NCBI RefSeq assembly: GCF_001949145.1
Contig: NW_019091419.1
Span: 1,311,664-1,375,663 of the forward strand
DNA length: 64,000 nucleotides
Origin: Acanthaster planci
Lineage: Eukaryota > Echinodermata > Asteroidea > Valvatida > Acanthasteridae
Reading direction: 5' to 3'
The translations under genes were made by a program, and so were the position numbers. Every line of letters starts with the position of its first letter. The stretch's first letter is position 1. The notes beneath the pieces were generated by a model. The model did not search any database. It was not told the DNA's origin and worked only from the letters and a program-made list of their open reading frames with translations. Positions 1 to 11,448 of this stretch are shown here, piece by piece.

Positions 1-2640
1 TTACATCTCATGTTAATATGCTATGGTCAAATAAATGTGAGTTTCTCACTCCCGTAACACAGCCAGTTTGTTTCATTTTTACAATTCTGATAGTAACTGT
101 ACTGGGTAAATTTATATGAAACAAATATGGCAAAATACCTCAGTAACAGTCAGTTGAATACTTCAATTTTTTTTTTTCATTTGCCAGTTGGAACCGTGTT
201 CATGAAAGACTCGATTTCTGAAAGACTTTAATTGAAAGACGTTTGACCTGATTGAGTAGTAAAGCAGCTGGTTGTTGAAATACAAACACACAGCTATTTT
301 TGGGTTTCGCCTTAATATGTTCCTTAAGCTGAATGCCCTATGGCTGTAAAGCTGTGACTTGGCCAACCTTCTCTGGAAAGCATTTATTGAAATTTCTTTT
401 GCAGAGAATATTACTACCCAAGGTACACAGAGGGGGGGATGCACATGTAAAAAAGGCCATCAGCACGTAAGGATTGATTTTCTCACATGGTAGGGATCCC
501 ACACCAGATTTCCGGAATGGTACATTGAGAAAGTGCTGGTATCTTCATTGCACAGTATGCATACCAGCTCCTCAAGTGCACGCAGATTTATGGGCGGAAG
601 CCCTCTTTTACAACAAATATACGTGTAACAAATCGGATCTTTTCAAAATTTTAAATGATGAAGCCAAATACATGTATTCGCTTTAACCCTAACAGTGTGC
701 TTGTATGAAATCTCATCTTAACTGTCACAGTAAGAAGCTACAAATAATAACAGCATACATGTACATGTGTGAGCACATCATGTAATGTATGACTGCAGGG
801 ACTGAATCTCTCAAGAGAAACATTCTTTTACCTCTGCACCGTTTTAAGGACTTTTTACAACCTCCTCTGTTATGCATTTCATTCAAGATGTATGTACATG
901 TAAAATGTATTATCAATTGAAAGCTTTACTTGAAATTAATTGTTCCAAAAATAATAAAATTTTAATTGATCTTCACATGTTCCATAATTAGAACGGACTA
1001 GAATCTCCTCGATTAAGCGGAATGAAAATGAAAGCCAAATTATTTTGAGAGAGCAAAAATCAATAAAACCATGCACATCTGCTTCCCGTTTGTGACATAC
1101 ACAAACGCAACACTCAACACCAATCAATGTACATGTTAAGTACTGTACTCGTAGGTTGCATATTGACAGCTGCATTTCAGTACAGGGTGTTCTGGGTTTT
1201 TAAGCAATATGCAGAATCAAATGGAGACCTCATTTATAATTATCCGGGGTGTACAGTGCTTATAGTCATTCTTTAACAATAGAAAATAAGTTGATAATGT
1301 TTACGGCCTTCAGTTTTTATCAGTGCATAGAAACATACACAATTAAAAAAAGTAAGATTTACAAATTTTTTTAGCATTCTTGGACAAAAAAAATGGATTT
1401 ATGTACTGAAAACAATTCATTCTCCTCTGCTGCAATTTACAACGAGCAAAGTATTAACTTGAACCTCCCTTGGGTTTGTTACAAATATTAAAAAAGGAAA
1501 AATTGTGGACTGTTAGTACTCAAAAGGAAAGTCCCCCAAACCCTTTCGGCAGTCAGTTTTTGCCGTTGGTGCACTTTTAACCCCCTCCCCAATCCTGAAG
1601 TAACGTGCAGCACACACGGCCTCAATCCACTAAATGGTTCAGGCGACCTGGTTGACTAATGGAAGACTTGGAAGGTTAGGTTTAAACATACGTGTGCTGA
1701 TGAATAAATGCATAAATTTATAGATGAGTAACTCCTTAGGCTGGGTCATCTTTAGGTCATTTCAGCATGGACTGCCATTTGGCGCACCGATGCAGAGATT
1801 TTTTTTTTTGATAAACATTAACTTAGAAAGATCCGAAATTATTTTTTGTAAATGTTTCCTTTGATAACAAAATGAAAGGTATAACTACTTGTACAATGCC
1901 AAACACAAAAATTAAATGCACTAAACTCCTCTGCTTCAGTCTGTGAAACTAACTTGCGAAACAATAATCCACAGCCAAAGTAAAAAAAAAATCACACATT
2001 TATATACAAGATAAAAATAAGTAATCACAACTCTATCACAATAATTCAACTACATGTAATTGTTAGCTGGAGAAATAGAGAATGAAATTAACAAGTTAGT
2101 TTTACTTTTTGACCAACATGATTTAATTACATGGTTTAATTCAATACAATATCATTTACACCATCTCAGTGCCTATATGTACCTTAGAATTTGCAAAATG
2201 CATTTCACTGTGAAAGACTTAATTTAACAAATTGAAGACTGAATATCTTGACTATATTCCTATAGCCAGATGCAAAACTGTCAATCCAAACAACAAAAAT
2301 TATAATGGGCAACTTACTCTGACTTGAAACTTATCAAGGGCAAGTTTGAAGTTAAGCAAAATCAAAGGTCAAAATTTTTCTTTTCCAAAAGTCAACAAAA
2401 ATGCATTATTTTTGGAACTAGAGGCAAACTTGCTCCAACAAATGTTTTCCATTCCAAAACAAATCCAAAACTTCCTGCATGACTTCACAAGTGCTTATCC
2501 ACCATTCAAATTAAGGGAAAATATCATCTTTTCTCAACTATAAAACCTGCAATTAGCGAAAAGAGGATGATTATAGTGATACACAGTACTGTATACACAG
2601 ACGACTTGAACAAGTCTATAATGTCAATAAACTAAAAGAG
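1..2640. other. AT-rich stretch without recognisable gene
   Basis: No open reading frame here resembles a known protein, and none is flanked by convincing splice sites that join into a longer frame. The composition is AT-rich with homopolymer runs. It could be intron, 3' UTR of a gene outside the window, or intergenic DNA. No repeat family was recognised with confidence. Confidence 0.5.
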
Positions 2641-2669
2641 GCAAACTTGTGGGTGTGTCACGCAGTTCT

Positions 2670-2800
2670 TTCTTTTGATTGGCTTACCAATCCACGGTTC
2701 AGCAACCCACATAAATAAATCATCAGTCACCCCATGGGTGGCGTGATTTCCCGTCCCCCTGCGCTATAAAAAGACCCGAAGGAGAAATTTTATGGAAGGG
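2670..2800 (+). promoter_or_regulatory. Candidate CCAAT/TATA promoter, possibly of VPS37
   Basis: An inverted pair of CCAAT boxes (ATTGG at 2678-2682, CCAAT at 2687-2691) lies about 75 bases before a TATAAAAA box at 2765-2772. This is classical core-promoter spacing for transcription to the right from about 2795. The next coding start on this strand is VPS37 at 4716, and a good acceptor (tcattcacag, ending 4660) lies just before it, so a 5' UTR intron of roughly 1.5-1.8 kb would connect them. The link is inference; no donor was fixed. Confidence 0.35.
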
Positions 2801-3711
2801 CTCATGATTTCAATTAAGGAACAATTAAAAGTAAAAGTCTGGAAACTGTTTGAAATGAAGCTTTGGGGAAAAACAAACAAGGAAAATTGAAGACAGTCGT
2901 TTTCTCTGCTAATAAAAAAGTTCGAACCATGACCCACATGCTGATACGACCCACCACTCACCCAGGTTCAACTTGTAATTTCGATTCACGTCTTCTCGAA
3001 ATGCATCCATGTTTGTCTGCTTCTTCCGATCAGGCGTCCACATTACTTTGGCTTTGTCGTGGTTCTGCCTGTCCATTGTCTTACAAGCTGTCAGAATTTG
3101 CCCAGTAGGAAAAGATTTATGATGCGAGATGCAGACAACCGAGCGTTCACGTTTCGTCCCGCGCCCGTCGATTGCGCGTGTGTATATCTGTATTTGTCTT
3201 GTGCCATGCGTCAGGCCTCCGGCCGGGTCAACGCTTGCTGCATGTGTGATTCTACCTCCATGATATAAGCCAGCAGTCCAGGTACTGCACCCGACAATGT
3301 GTAGAAGCTGAACCTTTCGCTATGTGAAATAAGGAGGGTATCAGACTGCGAGTAATACTGTAGTACATGGATTCTACATTGTTTGGTTGCTAGTAGAAAA
3401 AAATCAACAGAGGGCGCACTTTTATATCAATGTGCTAGCTTTTCGTCATTTCTATTTTTACTTCGCGTTGGATTTGTTTGTATTGCATTGCAAAATGTTA
3501 TTTTGTCGTCGATTTTGACATGTTTGACAGACTCTGTGGAATTAATCTGAACTCGAGGATACAGATCGTTGGTAGGCAACTGGCTGGTTGAAAATTAATA
3601 ATTTGTAGGTACTTTATTTCACATTAAATTGATCAACATTGAAATGAGAATAGCTAACGTGACTTTTCTTCTTCTGTAGTAGTACTATAATACATGTAGT
3701 ACAACTGTTAC

Positions 3712-3854
3712 GCCCCAACCATAGCATAAGTCCCAACTATAGTTGGGACAGTCCTAGCGCAGGTTAGATGACGTCTACATTGCATCGCAATTCAATGTAG
3801 ACGTCCAACCTGGGCTAGGACAGTCCCAACTGTAGTGCTGCAGTTGGGCAGGCC
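3712..3854. repeat. Fold-back (inverted repeat) element
   Basis: Two arms of about 55-70 bases, 3712-3782 and 3793-3854, are near-complementary with a loop of about 10 bases. The inner parts match best: gtcctagcgcagg with acgtctacattg on the left pairs with caatgtagacgt and cctgggctaggac on the right. A further palindrome (tcccaactatagttggga) lies in the left arm. This is typical of a small non-autonomous DNA transposon. No target duplication was identified. Confidence 0.6.
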
Positions 3855-4715
3855 CAAGTATTGTTGACCAATGTCTGTGGGCAGTGGTGGGAAATGTCTC
3901 AACATTATCCAAGTCAATGTGTCTCACACTTAAATGTGACACTTCATCTGTTCCTCTAGCCCTATGACCGATACTAGGGCCCGACCATGTCCAAATGTTA
4001 AAAAAGGTGATTTGTAGGGTCCAAGTTAGTCGGACTAGTTCAGATTTAGCTCAACTGAGTGGAGCATTTAGCATGGCCATGGCTAGCAATAAGTTCCTCT
4101 TTTTCGAAATTTCCCATTCAGCACAAAATTTGAAAAAGAGGAATATTAACGCTCCACTCAGTAGAGCTACACTGCTTGAAGAATCATGTGCAACTGATTT
4201 GCACGTAATGATTAACATTTAACACATTTTCTTAATGAATCTATGTTTTTTTGTTTAAAATATCGGTCATTTCACTTGTTCGGACATGTTATAACTTTCC
4301 AACAGCTGTTGTAACATTTGAAGGGAAAATTAGTGTTATCTGTATAATATTGAACTCTTTCCAAATGTGCAACAAAAATTTGTAAAGCAAATTATGGCGT
4401 GGATGGTTTGAATGGATCCAACTTGTGTGATTTTAGCTGCACTGAAACCTTCAGAATCTTCAAAAATTTATACTGCTGTATGTCACAGGAGGCCAACTAG
4501 TGAAAGACATTAAGAAATGAAGATCATGTATACATGTACCTGACTTGCGTATAACCAATGGGTCACACTTGACAGCCAGCAAGCAGCTTTACCTTCCGTT
4601 AATTTCTCTTTTAGATTTTAAGGGCTTAACTGATTTATACATATTGTGTCTCATTCACAGGAAGTTGTACAAAAGTTGGCAGTGTCACTGGTAGTCTGCC
4701 TGTACTACTTGTAGA

Positions 4716-7700
4716 ATGAGTAGTTACAGCAGCCATAACTACCCATACCAGATAGGTAGTCACCAGCCGCCCGCACAGCCTCCGCAGTACAGTTCCTACA
4801 CGCCACAGCCGACCGCGCACTTTCCCCAACCCCAACTGCAATACCCTCAGCCCCCAAGCTTCCCCACTCCATCCCCGTCCCAGCCGGAGCCGCCCCGCTA
4901 CCCTCAGCACACACCCGTAGACAACGTGCCCGTCAGCATGCCCCTGCTGCAGAGGTCAGAACCAGACCGCAGCCCGGGTAGCCAGGAGATTGGGGACCCG
5001 CGGTTTGTGCTGCTGTACAGCATGGATAGCGAGGAACTGAGCGCTCTCCTGGAAGACGAGGAGAAATTCAGTGAGGTGGTCACGAACATGGAAGAGGTAC
5101 AGGACGTGGACCGTGTCTGAATTACTTTTGGCTTGAACGATATTAGTAGTGCATTGCATCGAGGATGTTAACACTGGGTTTTGTCGTTAGTCACTCAACT
5201 CAGCTCGTGCATGCTTTCGGCACACATAGTGACAGATACTTGTATGTTGTAATGCACCATGTCTGTTACACTGTGACACTCCTGGTGTAGTTCTTATGAA
5301 GCACATATCATGGAATGTAATGCACTATTATCATCCCTGCACGTTGGGCTCACCTCATCTAAGCATTCCTGAAACCATCTTCACTCCTAGGGGAGTATGC
5401 TAGTCCCATGCTGCCATTGCAAACAAGGCGCAAACGGCTAAACATAACCGTGTCTGCCCTCTGAGGTACCCATTCACTCCTGGGTGACTTGACCAAGATC
5501 ACAACATGCTGCCACCAGCTGGATTGGAACCCTAACCCTGTGATCAGAAGCTACTAACCCTAACCACTAGACCACAAGCTCAAACTGTACATACTTGGTT
5601 GTGCGAATTCGGCATTCCCATGCCAGACTTGCATAAATCTGCACACTCATATAGCAAGAGCCCACCAAAGGACTGTCGTTTCCAGTTTCCAAGTAAAAAT
5701 ACACCCTCTCTTGTTCCTGCTATGAGCGAATAGAAACAGTATACCTCAATCATTTGCTGTATCCTACATACAACATGTACGCTTATTGACTGTTGGAAAT
5801 AAACTAAAAAAGTGAATAGACCTCATTCCCGGGGAAGTCATTTTCAATTTTTGTGCCCTGAGTCTGTCACATTCAGTGCAGTCTGTTAAATGAGATGGTG
5901 CCAGACTATTATTTTAAACGTAAACTGGCATAAACTTGAAATGAACGTTTATTTTCATTGCTTTCAGGTTCCCAGAATGAAAAGTTAGCCTCACTTTCAA
6001 TTCAAGATGGCCGACACATGAATACAGTCTATTTAGATTCATGGTTTTGCCACATTTACGAGACCTCTGAGGGTTTTTTTTCCAGGTGAAACAGAAGAAG
6101 TTGGAAAAGGAGATGGCGATGGCGGAGAACCGCAGCCTGGCCGAATTCAACCTCTCAAGGGAGCCCCGCCTGAACGAGGGCCGGGCACAGCTCATCGAAC
6201 GCCTCCACGAGGCGCAGAAAATCAGAGACTCCTACATCATGGGGAAAGCCAAGCTCGGTGAGAATTTGGTTTGGAATTTATTTTTTTGCCAGAAACTAGG
6301 CTTGGAAGTATTAGTCTGTTGATTAATGGATTGATAAATGTGAATCCGTTCTGTGGTAACATTCTGCTTTTCGATTATTTGTAAATTGTTTAAAAGTATT
6401 CCCTTCCGAAGGCAGAATGGCCCAAAACTTTTTGAACCAAACATCTCAAGTTCTGTGTTCTAAAGCAAAGAATATGAAGTGAAAACAAGGAAAGATTGTC
6501 ACTGAAAATTACAGTTGAATGACAAGGCTTGTAATGATTGAAAAAAAAAAGCCTTAAGACAGACTGGGTACTATTTTATTATTGTTGATTAAACCTTGGA
6601 AATAAGCTTGGAAATAAGCACATTAGAAAGCTGCTGTCAAATTTATCAAGCCTGTAATCAAAAAGGGAACATTTAATTGATCCAAAAAATAATCAAGTGT
6701 ACGAACCTACCAGAAACTCCAAATTCCAACATGTAAGCAGATGACACCTTTATGCACAAAATTTGGCCATCACACCTTGGGTGAAAATTTGGACATTAGC
6801 AGAAAATCTTGCGTAGCAGATTTAAGTCCTTAGAAAAAAACTCAGCAGAGTTCCAGTCTTAAAGCAGTATGCCTACTGTGAGTTGTTGCTGGACAGCTGT
6901 TCTTGCTCAGTGAAAAAAATTATGCGCTTACCAAATTCCCAAGCTAAGCAGTCCTGTTGCATCATGCAGGGATTAATTCTCCTCGTTCTTTGAAACTTGA
7001 AGGTTTGGGAAGATTTGGAAGTAGGAGGGCAGGTTATGGTACTGTTTCAGCTGGGAAATAATACATCTGTATGCTTGTTTATTTACAATACATGCTGCTT
7101 TCCTTTTGATTTTTAGAGTCAGTGAGAGAACAGACTTCATTGGACGCAGCACTAGCCTTGATGCAAGCTGATACGGCAAAGGCGGAAGACGACTCGGAGG
7201 TAGGCTTGATGTGTTGAATTAACTTCAAACGAGAACTGAATTTGCAGAATACATGGGTAGTTTATGGGCGAAAATGGCAGAGATTTGCAGGTTTCACAAA
7301 CAAACATGGATTTTGGCACACTATGCGGTAGGTCTCAGTTGGCCATGCCATCAATAAGCAAACACGCAATGAAGACCCCACCCAACAAAAGGAGGAATAA
7401 GTCGTTAGAACCACTGTCATGCCAAACTTGTTGGCCTTTGAACAAAATCTCACACTGTAAACATGGTGCACTTGTATATATTTTAATAAACTGTTATCCA
7501 GGTCTTATTCCCAGTAAGATTATCCTGCAAAGTGAACGTAAATTTTGCCGACAATGGGGTTCATCTTAGGCAAGTGGACTGGACCAGTGAGTCCTGAATG
7601 AATTATTTCAGGGAAGGCTAAATGATATCTTGTAATATAAACTCATTTGTTAACACGTCATGCCCTGTTTCATAAATATCCAGTAACCTCTGTCTGGCTT

Positions 7701-10700
7701 TGATATATGAGAAGCCCTTATCAGAAGTCCTTTCCAAAATTAGCCAAACTTGAGGACCTAATGTATTGTTGCATTCATCACTTTGAAATGAGCCATAACC
7801 CTAGCTGCATTTATGATCAGATGAGAGTTCACGTTCTATTATAGAATTTGTTGAGAGTTCCAAACACGTAAACTCAGTGAACAAAGAAGCCATTGAAGGA
7901 GCGTCTTTACACAGGTCTGCATGTACATGACAGAACTTAGGGTCACCAATTTATCTCTCCGCTGAGAATTAACTCGGATAATGTTCAAGTTCCCTGTTGG
8001 CCACATAATATTGGAAATGCAGCTTAAATCCAGTTGGATAGCTGGGCGATGCTGAGTCAAAAAATGTAGTGGGTTGGAATTTGTAGCCAGTGGCGTAGCG
8101 AAGGCATTTTCTGTGGGGTGGGTGTGTCAGAGACAAGATGCCAACTTCAAACTTGTTCGCCAGCCTTGTGGCGTGTAAAATTCACAGAGTGCTCTGTGGT
8201 ACGCTACATGTCATGCTTTAGAGGAAATGCCGACAGCCAATATATATCATTTACATACTACTCCTGGATTCATGTGCCGACCGAAGTTCTATTTGCCGAC
8301 TGGATTAATTATTGGGGGGGGGGGCACTGCACCCTCACATACCCCCTCCCCGATCGCTATACCCCTGTTTGTAGTTTAGAAACCACAGTTGGAAAATTTC
8401 AGCAGTGGAGGCAAAATAGGTCGTGTATACCAAATCAGGAAGGTTGCAATTGACCATATCACATGTAGATTACAATAAGCAATTTTTTTTTCCAACATGA
8501 AGGGAATTTTACAGTGTAAACAAAGTAAAAGATTTGTATGCAGTTTATTTACATGTATCTCAAATGTTTTGATTTTTGTAATTAAAAATGAACCAAGTCT
8601 GTTTCATCTAGTCAGTGCCAAATGCTCACCAACATCTACCGGGACAGAACACCGTTTAACTTGATCACCCCGGACAGAACATCAGTTAACTTGATCACCC
8701 CGGACAGAACATAGGTTAATTTGATCACCCCGGACAGAACATCGGTTAACTTGGATGGAATGCACAATAAAATAGAAAGCAAACATCCTTGTAAATTGAT
8801 TACATACATGTACTCATAGCAGGTACAAGTACCGTTTGGTCGTAACCTGTCACTGTTGATTGAAAATGAAGCAAATGGCCTTTTTTCCTTTCAAAACGTC
8901 ACCATGAAGAATTAAACCAATTAATAGGAATTTTGAAATGCAGAAATTAATTCCTCGCATTAATTAAGAATCATTGTCTGCTGCATGTATGAAAGACCAG
9001 TCAATACAATCAATAATTACAACATTGTATATTATCAGGAAGTGTGAAGACATGTACATAGCATACAGTGTAAATCATGCATGTGAGTGTGAATACATAG
9101 TGTAAGTGTGCATACAGGCATCAAGCACGGTGAAACTGAAAAAAGTGAGCTACATATATGTGTATCAAATAGCAGCATTTTGAAATACCCCAAATGTTAA
9201 CAGAATGTGAAATCAACAGAATTCCAGAGGTTCTTGTCTCCAGCCTCCATTGAATTTTACAAGCTGTAGAAAGCACTGTTCAGTGCCGTTAACTTGAAAA
9301 GAAACACATTTAAAAAACAAAAGTCATGATTACATGCACTGGAGGATTTAGCACTTGTAGAACAATACAAGGTCACATTCATATCTGTGTGTTTGTAGAA
9401 TGCCAAACTGACAGGAACAAGGTGCTTACCAGTATTATTATTATTAACTGAATCTGCTTGTCATGACGGAGGTACCCAGTTACCGAGAGCTCGGCAATTA
9501 CACAGTTCTGAGCACTGATTATATGTTATGTTTTTATCATTATTAACCATGCTCACTGGATCCATAAACATTTCATAGCCCTAACATCCCTAACAGTCCC
9601 AAATCCTTCAATTTCAATATGATTTTACATACACCTTAAGGGGGTTAGGGTTCAAGCCATCGTAGCTCCCTTGGGAGTATGCCACTCGATGTTGGCATTC
9701 CTGATGCCAACCACCATTTCTACCCTCACTGGTATCCATTTATACTCCTGGGTAGAGAGAAGCAAGTATGGATAAAGTGACTTGTCCAAGGTTGCAACGT
9801 GTGTCCAGCAGCTAGATTTCAGACCCCGATCCCATTTTTGCGACTCGCAAACCCCAACAACTAGGCCATACCCCTCTAAGTAACAAGAGTAAGCCCTGAA
9901 GGTTGCCTTTACTCTGACTGTGTTTGGATTTCTAAACTTTCTGTGTCGTACTCCTTAGGAAATCGCCGATGACTTCCTAAAGGGAGACTTGTCGGTAGAG
10001 GACTTCATTGAGAAGTTCATGCCCATGCGACAGACGGCCCATCTGCGGCACATCAAGGCGGAGAAGATGCAGGAGATACTCAACAAGCAGGGGCGGGGAC
10101 AGACTGCCACCTCCTCTGCCCCACAAGGTACGTTGAGCAGGGTTTCCGATTTCACCAGATCTGCCAGGGTCAGAAATTTGATCAGCATTAAAATATATTC
10201 TCAACCACTTACCAAGGGTATTATTCCATACACTTTTGGGGGTGGGGGGAATTTTCTGTAATTTGGAAATTGAGGGCTTTTAGTTTTGTAAAGGTAAAAT
10301 CTACTTGTAATTTACCCCTTAGAAAGAACAATTTTTGCTGATATTTTCTAGCTCTTTATACGTAAAATGAAAGAATCTTTGTTTTGACTTCAATATTGCT
10401 GTGCACGCAAATGGGTTGAGATTTACTTTGAAATGATGCTTCATCAGCAAGTGATAGTCTTTTGTGTCCTTTGAATGCGAATGATCTGTATTTTCAGTTT
10501 TTGTTGAGGTTATAAACTCCCAAATCCATAAATGCTCAAAACGTGGTGAGCTGAATTTTAGGAACATTTTTGACACAGCAGGTATTAAAAATACCCCAGC
10601 AGTTTTTCCCAAAATCTACAACAATTCCCAACATCTCTTTTGGAATTCCAGAGAAATTTTAGATGGAAAGTGTTCTGCATTTCTGAGAATTTTGCCACAC

Positions 10701-11448
10701 TACCGACTAATAATGCAACCTGTTTAAGGAATAGAGATAGCACAGTGTATGCTTACATCTACCTCCCATTAACAAATGAGTACAGATTTCACGCTGAACT
10801 GTTCAGCAGGTGCAAATTTGCTTGTGGAATTGATGAAACAAAACACCGTTGCCTATCCTTGCATTTCCTGTTTGCTTTTGACCCCGCTTTATGTATGGCA
10901 TCTAGTCTTTGCTAGTTTGGTGGTTCATAACACATTTGTGTGACTTACGGACTTACGTACCACTCCTGCACAAAATATTGTGTGGGCGTACTGCATGTGC
11001 TGTGTGCGAAGAATTTAGGCATACAGTGTGGAGTGACACGTTGTCTTTGTTGCTCTAAACTGACAAAGAAAAGCAAGGGGTATTTTACTCAAGTCATCTG
11101 TGCTGTGTACATCTATCATGCCTTGGAATCAAAGGTTTGTGGACTACAGAACATGCGTGTCTGTATAATTGTTTTTTTCATTTGACAAAATGAGAACTAC
11201 GTGTGTCTCTAAATCTCATGCTTTTTTTTTTCTTGGTAGGTGCCACTTCTCAACATTCATCCATGCCGCCCTACGGTCAACCCCATCATGCCCCGCCCTC
11301 CATGTCCCACTACCCGCACAATACGCACGGTGCCCCGCCCTACAGCTACCAACCACAGAGGCCAGCGCCCAGATTACCCTACCAGGGTCCCAACTACGGT
11401 CCAGGGGCCCCACCCAGGATGCCCACGCTGGGCTCATATCCGCACTAG
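4716..11448 (+). CDS. VPS37: VPS37 (B/C/D-type), ESCRT-I subunit, five coding exons
   Basis: Coding exons are 4716-5096, 6086-6257, 7117-7199, 9959-10127 and 11240-11448. All have GT-AG borders and join in frame to 337 residues. VPS37 holds TSG101, VPS28 and MVB12/UBAP1 in the ESCRT-I rod that sorts ubiquitinated cargo at endosomes. Residues about 95-265 form the Mod(r) domain: the LLYSMDSEELSALLED start, the NRSLAEFNL segment, then a helical hairpin ending in HLRHIKAEKMQEIL. The first 90 residues and the last 70 are rich in Pro, Tyr, His and Gln. Human VPS37B/C carry such a tail at the C terminus only, so the N-terminal extension is unusual. There is no UEV-like domain as in VPS37A. The ATG at 4716 follows a likely 5' UTR acceptor at 4660. 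The gene converges on DNAJC30. The subtype (B, C or D) cannot be set; it may be their unduplicated ancestor form. Confidence 0.93.
5385..5585. repeat. Dispersed repeat, copy 1 (VPS37 intron 1)
   Basis: This segment shares a succession of words with 9640-9880: 'ggagtatgc', 'ccattcactcctgggt', 'gacttg(t)ccaag', 'ccagctgga', and an 'accactagaccac' end. The two copies are diverged but collinear. The terminal 'accactagaccac' block resembles a tRNA-like head often seen in animal SINEs and LINE tails. The class is uncertain. Confidence 0.5.
8641..8755. repeat. 30-base tandem repeat, four units
   Basis: The unit, built around 'gacagaacatcggttaac' followed by 'ttgatcaccccg', starts at about 8643, 8673, 8703 and 8733, so the period is exactly 30. 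Units differ at a few bases. It lies in VPS37 intron 3 and is not translated. Confidence 0.9.
9640..9880. repeat. Dispersed repeat, copy 2 (VPS37 intron 3)
   Basis: Diverged copy of the repeat at 5385-5585, with the same succession: 'ggagtatgcca', 'ccatttatactcctgggt', 'gacttgtccaagg', 'cagcagctaga' and a terminal 'aactaggccatac'. It lies about 80 bases before the acceptor of VPS37 exon 4. Confidence 0.5.

Noticed and set aside
2863-3268. Two overlapping plus-strand frames of 69-81 residues
   Set aside because: No similarity to known proteins and no codon or splice support; they may be 5' UTR or intron.
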